Shown here one piece after another: positions 57,414 to 64,000 of a stretch of 64,000 nt of DNA. The stretch covers positions 103,908 through 167,907 of the forward strand of contig CACZLZ010000002.1 of NCBI GenBank assembly GCA_902782145.1, read 5' to 3'. Position 1 is the first letter of the stretch; the number at the start of each line of letters is the position of its first letter. Origin of the DNA: an uncultured Aeromonadales bacterium (lineage in GTDB: Bacteria > Pseudomonadota > Gammaproteobacteria > Enterobacterales > Succinivibrionaceae). Position numbers and translations under genes: made by a program. The notes under the pieces are model-generated. The model ran no database searches. It was given only the letters and a program-made list of their open reading frames with translations, and was not told the origin of the DNA.

Positions 57414-57872
57414 ATGCTCCTCCTGTAAGATCTGCCCCCGGGATCATGTCACCGCCAGCTCCCGGATCGGGATGATGATGCCTGCCGGATGGCGCCATGC
57501 CGTCCCCCGGATCCCATCCGGAATAACGATCCGGCACGGTGCCGGAGAGTGCCTCCCGGCGCTCCGGCCGGCGCAGATCACGTCACCTTTATTCTACCAT
57601 AACTGCCCGCCCCAAATAACGTCTGACCCCGCCTGCCGGCCCCGGTCCCCGTGATGCCCGGCAGGGGATCCCAGTGCCGGGCAAGCTCCCGTCAGCCAGG
57701 AGGGAAAGCCACCCCAGCACCCGGCATCCAGGAGGGAAAGCCCCTGGCCAGACCTCGGGAAGGAAAGCCTCCTGTCCGGCCCCAGCGGAAGGGAAAGGCT
57801 CCCCGCCCGGACGCAGCCCTGGACGGATGGCACGCACTGGGCTTGCGGAATGGGATCCGGCGCCCATTTCTT
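57414..57872. other. Divergent intergenic region with imperfect repeats
   Basis: No gene supported; short overlapping frames reflect repeats. A hairpin TGCCCGGC (57655-57662) / GCCGGGCA (57676-57683) without T tract precedes the repeat block at 57696-57799. The promoter of the leftward Sel1-ycjXF operon should be here, but I could not identify it. Confidence 0.5.
57696..57799 (+). repeat. Imperfect repeats around GGAGGGAAAGCC
   Basis: CCAGGAGGGAAAGCC occurs at 57696-57710 and 57728-57742 (32 bp apart), with two degraded copies, GGGAAGGAAAGCCT near 57757 and GCGGAAGGGAAAGGCT near 57785. Spacing is about 28-32 bp. Confidence 0.75.
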
Positions 57873-57901
57873 TTGACTAGAGACGGCCATTTGTATATCA
57901 T
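57873..57901 (+). promoter_or_regulatory. Promoter of aroG-serA
   Basis: TTGACT (57873-57878), a 17 bp spacer and TATCAT (57896-57901). The predicted start near 57908 leaves a long leader of about 190 nt before aroG. I saw no clear TyrR box. Confidence 0.8.
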
Positions 57902-57960
57902 CATATTGCTGAAAAAAGTTGAAAACACCGCAGGCCGCCGGGGTTTTCCTGGCGGAGGAA

Positions 57961-58086
57961 ATGTCCGTCAGGCAGACCAGCCGGGACAGGGATCGCGGGG
58001 GTTCCGGCCGGAGGGAACGGTCCGGAAAACAGCAGACAGTAGCCGGCGGCGCAGGTGCGCCATGCGGCACAGGCGAACAGGACTAG
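57961..58086 (+). CDS. Possible upstream ORF in the aroG leader
   Basis: A 41-codon frame starts MSVRQTSRD right after GGAGGAA and ends TAG 12 bp before the aroG start. The Shine-Dalgarno is strong but unusually close (two bases). The product is Arg/Gly-rich and not enriched in aromatic residues, so it is not an obvious attenuation peptide. A hairpin CCGCC/GGCGG (57936-57955) precedes it. Confidence 0.25.
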   Translation: MSVRQTSRDRDRGGSGRRERSGKQQTVAGGAGAPCGTGEQD

Positions 58087-58098
58087 ACTGAGAAGAAC

Positions 58099-59163
58099 AT
58101 GCACAACAACAATGACACTGATGATCTGAGGATCCGGGATATCCAGGTGGTGCTGCCCCCCGTGGCCCTGAGGGAAAAATACCCTCTCACCGACAAGGCC
58201 CGCAGCACCGTCATCGACGCCCGCCGGGACATTGAGAACATGATCAAGGATGAGGATGACCGGCTCCTGGTGGTTTCCGGTCCCTGCTCCATCCACGATC
58301 CCAAGTCGGCACTGGAGTACGCCACCAAGCTGACAGAGCTCCGGGAGAAGTTCAAGGATGATCTGCACATCATCATGCGGGTTTACTTTGAAAAGCCCCG
58401 CACCACCGTCGGCTGGAAGGGTCTCATCAACGATCCCTACCTGGACAAGTCCTTCGATATCAACGACGGCCTGCGCATCGGACGGAAGCTGCTCCTGGAC
58501 GTGAACAACATGGGCATGCCCGCCGCAGTGGAGTTCCTGGACATCCTGTCCCCCCAGTACTTTGACGAGCTCATCACCTGGGGAGCCATCGGCGCCCGCA
58601 CCACTGAGTCCCAGTTGCACCGGGAAATGGCCTCAGGTCTTTCCTGCCCCGTGGGCTTCAAGAACAACACCGACGGTTCTGTGAAGATTGCCGTGGACGC
58701 CATCCAGGCCGCCCGGGCGGAGCACTCCTTCCTGTCCGTGACCAAGTTCGGCCACAGCGCCATCTTCCGCACCACCGGCAACAATTTCTGCCACCTGATC
58801 CTCCGGGGAGGCAAGGCCCCCAACTACGACAGCCAGTCCGTGTCTGACGCCTGCGCTGCCCTGGCCAAGGCCGGCCTGCCCCAGAAGGTGATGATTGACT
58901 TCAGCCACGCCAACAGCTGCAAGCAGTACAAGAAGCAGCTGGACGTCTGCGCCAGCGTCTGCCAGCAGGTGGCCGACGGCAACAAGGCCATCTTCGGCGT
59001 CATGATCGAAAGCCATCTGAACGAGGGCCGCCAGGACTGCACCGATCCGGCTCTGCTCAAGTACGGTCAGAGCATCACCGACGCCTGCATCGGCTGGGAT
59101 GACACAGTAAGCGCCATCACCCAGCTGGCTGAGGCTGCCAGGAGCAGGAGAAACAAGGTTTAG
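58099..59163 (+). CDS. aroG: DAHP synthase, AroG type
   Basis: First step of aromatic amino acid synthesis: PEP + erythrose-4-phosphate to DAHP. The 354 residues (E. coli AroG 350) follow class I enzymes closely: DDLRIRDIQVVLPPVALREK, LLVVSGPCSIHDPKSALEYA, MRVYFEKPRTTVGWKGLIND, WGAIGARTTESQLHRE, SGLSCPVGFKN, SVTKFGHSAIF and DFSHANSCKQYKKQ. The wording is nearer AroG (Phe-regulated) than AroF or AroH, but the effector cannot be proven from sequence. It lies 36 bp upstream of serA; aroC lies elsewhere in the same window. Confidence 0.95.
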   Translation: MHNNNDTDDLRIRDIQVVLPPVALREKYPLTDKARSTVIDARRDIENMIKDEDDRLLVVSGPCSIHDPKSALEYATKLTELREKFKDDLHIIMRVYFEKPRTTVGWKGLINDPYLDKSFDINDGLRIGRKLLLDVNNMGMPAAVEFLDILSPQYFDELITWGAIGARTTESQLHREMASGLSCPVGFKNNTDGSVKIAVDAIQAARAEHSFLSVTKFGHSAIFRTTGNNFCHLILRGGKAPNYDSQSVSDACAALAKAGLPQKVMIDFSHANSCKQYKKQLDVCASVCQQVADGNKAIFGVMIESHLNEGRQDCTDPALLKYGQSITDACIGWDDTVSAITQLAEAARSRRNKV

Positions 59164-59199
59164 CGCACAGCAGGACAGTGCGCCTGAGGAGGAAAACAA

Positions 59200-60432
59200 A
59201 TGGGTCGCTATTCACTGGAAAAAGACAAGATCAGGATCCTTCTGCTGGAAGGGGTAGCCCAGAGCTCCGTGGAGGAGTTCAACAAGGCCGGATACACCAA
59301 CGTGGAGTATCTCAAGGGCTCCCTGGAGAAGGAGGAGCTGCTGGAGAAGATCAAGGACGTGCATTTCCTGGGGATCAGATCCCGGACATTCATGACTCCC
59401 GAGGTCTTTGACGCCGCCAAGAAGCTGGTGGCCGTGGGCTGCTTCTGCATCGGCACCAACCAGGTGGATCTGAAATCGGCCACTGAGCACGGCATCCCCG
59501 TGTTCAACGCCCCCTACTCCAACACCCGATCCGTGGCTGAACTGGTCACCGGAGAATACCTGCTGCTGCTGCGCCGGGTTCCGGAAAAGAACGCCAAGGC
59601 CCACGAGGGCGGCTGGGACAAGAACGCCAGCGGCTGCTTCGAGGCCCGGGGCAAGACTTTGGGCATTGTGGGCTATGGCCACATCGGCACCCAGGTGGGC
59701 ATCATCGCCGAGTCTCTGGGACTCCGGGTCATCTACCATGACATTGAGAACAAGCTTTCCCTGGGCAACGCCCGGCAGGTAGGCTCCCTGGACGAGCTTC
59801 TCACCAGAGCCGACATCGTCACCATGCATGTCCCCGAGACCGAGGACACCAAGAACATGATCGGCGCTGAGCAGTTCGCCAAGATGAAGAACGGCGCCAT
59901 CTTCCTGAACGCCTCCCGGGGCACAGTGGTTGATATCCAGGCCCTCACCGATGCCCTGGAGTCCGGCCACATTGCCGGCGCGGCCTGTGACGTGTTCCCT
60001 GTGGAGCCCGCCACCAACCACGATCCCTTCGTGTCCCCGCTGCAGAAGTTTGACAATGTCATCCTCACGCCCCATATCGGGGCATCCACCAAGGAAGCCC
60101 AGAACAACATCGGCATTGAGGTGTCAGACAAACTGATCAAGTACTCTGACAACGGCTCCACCCTCACCGCAGTGAACTTCCCAGAAGTCTCCCTGCCGGT
60201 GCAGGGAAACGTGAACCGCTTCCTGCATGTGCATGAGAACCGGGCAGCCATCCTGAACAAGATCAACCAGGTCTTCGCCGATCTGGGTGTGAATGTGGTG
60301 GCCCAGTACCTGCAGACCTCACCCCAGGTGGGCTATGTGGTGCTGGATGTGGAGAAGAGCGACAAGAGCGAAGAAGCCCTGGCACGGCTCAAGGAGATTG
60401 ACGGGACCATCAAGACCCGCATTCTGCTGTGA
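59200..60432 (+). CDS. serA: D-3-phosphoglycerate dehydrogenase
   Basis: Commits 3-phosphoglycerate to serine synthesis with NAD. The 410 residues equal E. coli SerA: FLGIRSRTFMTPEVF, VAVGCFCIGTNQVDL, the Rossmann glycine loop GIVGYGHIGTQVG, MHVPETEDTKNMIG, FLNASRGTVVDI, and the catalytic His region LTPHIGASTKEAQ. A C-terminal ACT domain (about 335-410; NRAAILNKINQVFADLGVN) gives serine feedback. GAGGAGGAAAAC precedes the ATG. It is probably cotranscribed with aroG, an uncommon pairing, and ends at a strong terminator. Confidence 0.97.
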   Translation: MGRYSLEKDKIRILLLEGVAQSSVEEFNKAGYTNVEYLKGSLEKEELLEKIKDVHFLGIRSRTFMTPEVFDAAKKLVAVGCFCIGTNQVDLKSATEHGIPVFNAPYSNTRSVAELVTGEYLLLLRRVPEKNAKAHEGGWDKNASGCFEARGKTLGIVGYGHIGTQVGIIAESLGLRVIYHDIENKLSLGNARQVGSLDELLTRADIVTMHVPETEDTKNMIGAEQFAKMKNGAIFLNASRGTVVDIQALTDALESGHIAGAACDVFPVEPATNHDPFVSPLQKFDNVILTPHIGASTKEAQNNIGIEVSDKLIKYSDNGSTLTAVNFPEVSLPVQGNVNRFLHVHENRAAILNKINQVFADLGVNVVAQYLQTSPQVGYVVLDVEKSDKSEEALARLKEIDGTIKTRILL

Positions 60433-60476
60433 GAACATAAGCCGCCCCCGCAGGCGGCTCTGGTGACAGACTTCCC

Positions 60477-60500
60477 GGGCGCCCAAGAGGCGCCCTTTTT
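60477..60500 (+). terminator. Terminator after serA
   Basis: GGGCGCC (60477-60483) and GGCGCCC (60489-60495) with a 5 nt loop, then five T. A preceding hairpin AGCCGCC/GGCGGCT (60440-60459) may add to it. Confidence 0.92.
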
Positions 60501-60583
60501 GCAGGTGGAAACCCAGCACCGGAAAACCGGAGGCTGCAACCCAGCACCCTTTCCCGGAGACTGTGGCAGCAGGAGAAAAGCCC

Positions 60584-61198
60584 ATGGAAATCCCTCAGGA
60601 TGTTCCCCAAGTCCCTCAGGACGAACCCCAAGCCGCCGGGGACGTTCCCCTGTGCGTCGATCTGGACGGCACCGTGGTGTACGGGGACATGTCCCTGCGC
60701 TCCCTCACCGCCTACCTCAGGAAGAATCCCCTGGGGCTCATCATGGCGGGGATCTGGCACCTCCGGGGGCGGGCTTTCGTGAAATACATGCTCAGCCGGC
60801 GTTACACCTTTGATCCCTCTGCCCTGCCCTATATTCCGGAAACCCTGGAGTTCCTCAGACAGGAAAAAGCCCGGGGACGGAAGATCTATCTGTGCACCGG
60901 CTCATGCACTCCGGTGGCCATGAAGATCAGCCGTCACCTGGGACTGTTTGACGGGATCATGGGAACCAAGATCCGAAAGAACTTCATCGGAGAGATCAAA
61001 TGCCGGGAACTGGTGCGCCGCTTCGGTGAGGAGGGATTTGACTATGCCGGGAACTCCCGCCAGGATCTGAAGGTCTGGCGCCACAGCCGCCGGATCATCA
61101 TAGTCAATGCCTCCCCGTCCACAGAGGCAGTAGCCCGGAGGGAATTTGCCGGCAGGGAGATCATCCGCCTCACAGGAACGGAGAAAATACTTAAGTGA
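60584..61198 (+). CDS. HAD phosphatase resembling the N-terminal domain of UbiA-type fusions
   Basis: A 204-residue HAD-superfamily protein. The nucleophile motif is LCVDLDGTVVYGD (about residues 23-35), followed by a helical cap (LTAYLRKNPLGLIMAGIWHL), LCTGSCTPVAMKISRHLGLFD as motif II region and FDYAGNSRQDLKVWRHSRR as motif IV. This wording is that of the HAD module fused to the N-terminus of UbiA-family prenyltransferases, but here no membrane domain follows. The first 20 residues are Pro/Gln-rich. The ATG at 60584 has AGGAG upstream; a GTG seven codons earlier is less likely. Stand-alone phosphatase of unknown substrate. Confidence 0.82.
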   Translation: MEIPQDVPQVPQDEPQAAGDVPLCVDLDGTVVYGDMSLRSLTAYLRKNPLGLIMAGIWHLRGRAFVKYMLSRRYTFDPSALPYIPETLEFLRQEKARGRKIYLCTGSCTPVAMKISRHLGLFDGIMGTKIRKNFIGEIKCRELVRRFGEEGFDYAGNSRQDLKVWRHSRRIIIVNASPSTEAVARREFAGREIIRLTGTEKILK

Positions 61199-61790
61199 TG
61201 CCGCCCTGCTCTGGGGAAAGGGCGCCGGGCGCTGCCAAAAACGGGTGCACAAACAATCACCGGCATATGACGGCAAAATCCTCCAGAAAAGGCAAGACAG
61301 CCAGCCGCTGAGATGCCGCAGGCTCAGCCAGCCCCGGAAATGCGAGGAGCCAAGAGGCAGAAGTAGCGGCGGTTTCGCTAACCATGCGTGCAACACCCAG
61401 CGTCATGTCAAGGCTATGATGCCGCAAAGACAGACTGCAATATGGCAGCTCCGACGGTCAGCTGAGCAAACTTACAGAGTGCCACGCCTGGCGGATCGGG
61501 CCGATGCCAGGGAAGCCTATTGAGAGCTGTTTATAGAATAACAAATTCATATAGCAATTTATCCATAGCAAATTAACAATCACCATTATCCAGTAAACGT
61601 AACCATTATCTTAAAGATAACATTTACATATATTACAAAATATTTAGCAAGATTGATCACAGAATTTAACTAAACACAATCTGAAGTATTTATTAATCCT
61701 GCCAGGTGAATATAATACCAAGCAAGGTAAGCCGACGGGCATTCACACTTTTTCTGCCGGCTGTGGTAAGGATTTACTGGAAATATTATT
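61199..61790. other. Transition to AT-rich DNA, no gene
   Basis: From about 61510 the base composition drops abruptly to AT-rich. No supported gene lies in the stretch; the frame at 61146-61523 is chance-like. It holds direct repeats ACCATTATC (61582 and 61602), the inverted repeat at 61599-61627 and a -10 TATAAT at 61711-61716, 75 bp before the next ATG. Confidence 0.55.
61599..61627. promoter_or_regulatory. 29 bp operator-like inverted repeat
   Basis: GTAA-cca-TTATCTT-A-AAGATAA-cat-TTAC: a perfect 7 bp arm pair about one base (61606-61620) with additional matched ends GTAA/TTAC. It lies 84 bp upstream of a TATAAT -10 and 164 bp before the HAD gene. A regulator site is inferred. Confidence 0.5.
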
Positions 61791-63104
61791 ATGATCCCTG
61801 ACTGGATTAAAAATAACGAGAAACTCTACACTCCTACATTAGAACACTGGCGCTACAACAGCAGCAAAGAAGAAAAATTTGTTCTGTTCTACGATTTCAG
61901 TTCTCTGCTGACAGTGGACTTCCGCACGACCCTCGAAGAGCATCTTGCAGAATACACAGAATACATCAAAGAAAATAAAGATGACTCGAAGGATGCTTAC
62001 TATCGCAAAAGATGGATTGAATACTACCCGCCAGTGGTGCATCACTTCCTTAAGACATATATCGACAATTATGATTTCCTGCGCTACATGCTCTATCTTT
62101 ATCCCAACAGCAGGGATAAACTTTCAGTATATCTGATTACAGACACCGAATTCACTGAGGAGGAAAAAGAGAGCATTTTAAAATGCCTCAAGAATTGCTA
62201 TATCAGGACTACTAATCTTCCAGACACGAGAATGGAGGAAAAACTCAGGAAAATTGAAGATATCCTGACATACATTTCTCAGGAAAAACTGATCAGTGAT
62301 ATGGAGACAATACTTGGTCCTAAATACTATACGAATGAACCCGGATATTACCCTAATACTCCCAATTATCTTCTGATAAGCGGCACCGACTACACCAGCG
62401 TATTCGACAAGCACGCAATGCAACCTGTGGATGAAGGTATTCTTGTAGGTATGAATTATCAGCGCGCTCATTACAAACTTTTTGATGATGACGGAGAATA
62501 CGGTTATGCAGACAATTACGAAAACACCAATCCCAAATTTTACGCTGACCGGATCATTTTTCTTGATATTGACGGAGTGCTGAACCGTGACGGTGATGAT
62601 GAAAACGGGAACCATGAATTCTTCAATGAGAACATGGTAAAAGAACTAGCCTACATAATCAGCAGGACCAACGCCAAAGTTATACTAAGCAGTTCATGGC
62701 GGGGAGCCTTTATCAACTACATCCATGGTTACAAGGACAGCCATGTTGAATTTCAGCAGTTCATGGATCTTTTACAAAGCTATGACATTTATGTCTACGG
62801 CATGACCCCGAACGGCGACATGCGTGGCAGACTCACCAGACCATTAGAAATCAGATCCTGGCTTTCACTTTATCCTGAAATTGAATCCTTTGTGATCCTT
62901 GATGACGACATCTGGGACTGGGGATTTCTGCGACATAATGTGGTAACCACCATGACAAAACTCACAGAAGAAGAATATGAAGAAAGGAAAAAGATAGATT
63001 GGTGTTGCTCAAAAACCAAAGATGGACTGACCAGAGAACTGGCAGACAAAGCCGTAGAAATTCTGCTAAGGAAAAATGATTACTGCATCATGGATCACGA
63101 CTGA
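61791..63104 (+). CDS. HAD-domain protein of Swiss-Army-Knife RNA-repair type
   Basis: A 437-residue protein, AT-rich and GATC-poor relative to the rest of the window. The C-terminal part (about 258-430) is a HAD domain: IIFLDIDGVLNRDGDDENG, VILSSSWRGAFI, GMTPNGDMRG, SFVILDDD and a final DGLTRELADKAVEIL. This is the pattern of the HAD domain described in Swiss Army Knife RNA repair proteins (known from that family). The N-terminal 250 residues, rich in Tyr, Asp and Glu (FVLFYDFSSLLTVDF, HHFLKTYIDNYDFLRYMLYLY), match nothing I know. It has its own AT-rich upstream region with a TATAAT. The role is unknown; RNA repair or a host-conflict function is possible. Confidence 0.72.
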   Translation: MIPDWIKNNEKLYTPTLEHWRYNSSKEEKFVLFYDFSSLLTVDFRTTLEEHLAEYTEYIKENKDDSKDAYYRKRWIEYYPPVVHHFLKTYIDNYDFLRYMLYLYPNSRDKLSVYLITDTEFTEEEKESILKCLKNCYIRTTNLPDTRMEEKLRKIEDILTYISQEKLISDMETILGPKYYTNEPGYYPNTPNYLLISGTDYTSVFDKHAMQPVDEGILVGMNYQRAHYKLFDDDGEYGYADNYENTNPKFYADRIIFLDIDGVLNRDGDDENGNHEFFNENMVKELAYIISRTNAKVILSSSWRGAFINYIHGYKDSHVEFQQFMDLLQSYDIYVYGMTPNGDMRGRLTRPLEIRSWLSLYPEIESFVILDDDIWDWGFLRHNVVTTMTKLTEEEYEERKKIDWCCSKTKDGLTRELADKAVEILLRKNDYCIMDHD

Positions 63105-63206
63105 TCCAGAGGCAGAATCCCAAACTGACTTAAGGATCCCTTCAAACTCAGAAACTCCAGCTTTCTCCAGAAAAGCCGAGGATCAACAGAGGAGCATAAA
63201 ACCAGT

Positions 63207-64000
63207 ATGACCGATTTAAAGCCCAATTTTTCCCTTGGTGCTGTGGATTTTGCCAGCACAATCAGAAGGAAATCAGTTTATGTGGACAAGACCGGTTTCC
63301 TCAAAGATCTGGTGACCACTGGCCCCATTGTGACCCTTCTGACCCGGCCTCGCCGGTTTGGCAAAAGCCTCACCCTGAGCATGATCCAGAACTTTCTGGA
63401 AATGAACTATGCAAACCCGGAGGACCGGAGCATACCGGAGGAGTTGTTCCAGAATCTGGGTGTGTTCAAAGATGACAAGCCGTTCTGCGATGAATACATG
63501 GGTCGGTACCCAGTAGTCAGCATATCCTTCAAGGGAGTTGAGGGAAGCAGTTTTAAAAAAGCAGTTGCGAAGCTTTTCGATATTCTCGTCGAACAGGCCG
63601 AGAAATTCAAATTTCTTCTGAACCGGGAAGATATCAGCCCCTACTCTAATTCCTTTATTAAAGTAATACTAGACCTGCAGAATCGCAAAGAATCACTGTT
63701 TGACCAGAATGACTCCCTGACAATCGATGCTGAATCTTATATATCACAGTTTCTCAAAAAAATCACATCACTGCTGCATGACGTATACCACAAGCAGGTG
63801 TTTCTCCTCATAGATGAGTACGACGTTCCCCTGCAGAAAGCCAAATTACACGGCTACTACGACGAGATGCTGAGCCTAATCCGGGGAATCCATGCCTCAG
63901 CCCTGAAGGACAACACCAACCTCTACAAAGCCTTTGTCACCGGCTGTCTCAGGATCAGTTACCAGAGCATCTTCACTGACGCCAACAATTTTGTCTGTTA
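63207..64000 (+). CDS. AAA-ATPase-like protein (PF09820 type), cut by the window end
   Basis: An open frame from ATG 63207 runs off the window after 264 complete codons. It has the typical start SVYVDKTGFLKDLV, the P-loop-like TLLTRPRRFGKSLTLSMIQNF (Walker A variant RRFGKS), VSISFKG, and Walker B VFLLIDEYDVPLQKA, then LYKAFVTGCLRISYQSIFT. Full-length relatives carry a C-terminal PD-(D/E)xK nuclease domain (DUF1703), which would lie beyond the edge. These proteins are often multicopy and mobile in gut bacteria. GAGGAG lies 12 bases upstream, a long spacing. It is AT-rich like the gene before. Confidence 0.88.
   Translation, partial: MTDLKPNFSLGAVDFASTIRRKSVYVDKTGFLKDLVTTGPIVTLLTRPRRFGKSLTLSMIQNFLEMNYANPEDRSIPEELFQNLGVFKDDKPFCDEYMGRYPVVSISFKGVEGSSFKKAVAKLFDILVEQAEKFKFLLNREDISPYSNSFIKVILDLQNRKESLFDQNDSLTIDAESYISQFLKKITSLLHDVYHKQVFLLIDEYDVPLQKAKLHGYYDEMLSLIRGIHASALKDNTNLYKAFVTGCLRISYQSIFTDANNFVC

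Noticed and set aside
61146..61523. 125-codon plus-strand frame after the HAD phosphatase gene
   Set aside because: Overlaps the 3' end of that gene in another frame, Arg/Gln-rich, no ribosome-binding site.

Overview
The window looks like the chromosome of a GC-rich gammaproteobacterium, most likely in or near Succinivibrionaceae (Aeromonadales). The family placement is an inference. The class is well supported by several gene sets: an hns homologue, sixA, ytfK, the topA/sohB and prmB/aroC pairs, AroG-type DAHP synthase, ycjX/ycjF, and a his operon in enteric order with bifunctional HisB and HisIE and a his leader-peptide attenuator. A striking signature is the abundance of GATC: I counted 30 in the 1.73 kb of hisB-hisH, against about 4 per kb expected by chance. 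It falls to about 5 per kb in the AT-rich genes at the right end.

Left part (0-14.3 kb). A minus-strand block runs cvfB, a Set-type sugar exporter, sohB, topA and mepA, closing at a terminator near 0.5 kb. Next come rplY with a clear promoter, the 4.5S SRP RNA gene (ffs, plus strand), and a small secreted protein made of six 20-residue repeats preceded by a pentanucleotide repeat tract. A DsbA-like thiol oxidoreductase, prmB-aroC with a near-consensus promoter, ytfK and sixA follow.

Middle (14.6-36 kb). A complete six-gene Bat/MoxR operon (MoxR, DUF58, DUF4381, BatA, BatB fused to a BatC-like TPR region, BatD) is followed by 1.8 kb with no convincing gene. Then come an EAL-HDOD protein, H-NS with a downstream rhombosortase-like rhomboid, an integral membrane protein behind a promoter/terminator leader, a 1301-residue SWIM-SNF2 helicase, a BASS-family transporter, and an exported two-gene protease set: a small prodomain-like protein followed by a kexin-like subtilase lipoprotein. 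A secreted protein with calcium-binding-like loops closes this part.

Right part (36-64 kb). The histidine operon hisL-attenuator-hisGDCBHAF-hisIE has start/stop overlaps at most junctions from hisC onward and ends with a small exported protein. A metal P-type ATPase operon follows (HMA-like protein, ATPase, small membrane-anchored protein). On the minus strand, a seven-gene cluster places ycjX-ycjF behind four exported proteins, at least three of them Sel1-repeat proteins, and a putative tail-anchored protein. This is the most system-like unexplained group in the window. aroG, serA and a HAD phosphatase resembling the detached N-terminal domain of UbiA-type fusions come next. The last 2.4 kb is AT-rich and GATC-poor and carries a Swiss-Army-Knife-type HAD protein and a truncated AAA-ATPase of the PF09820 type, probably acquired.

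Many intergenic regions carry short tandem duplications (44, 34, 32, 21 and 19 bp units), which suggests frequent slippage in this genome.
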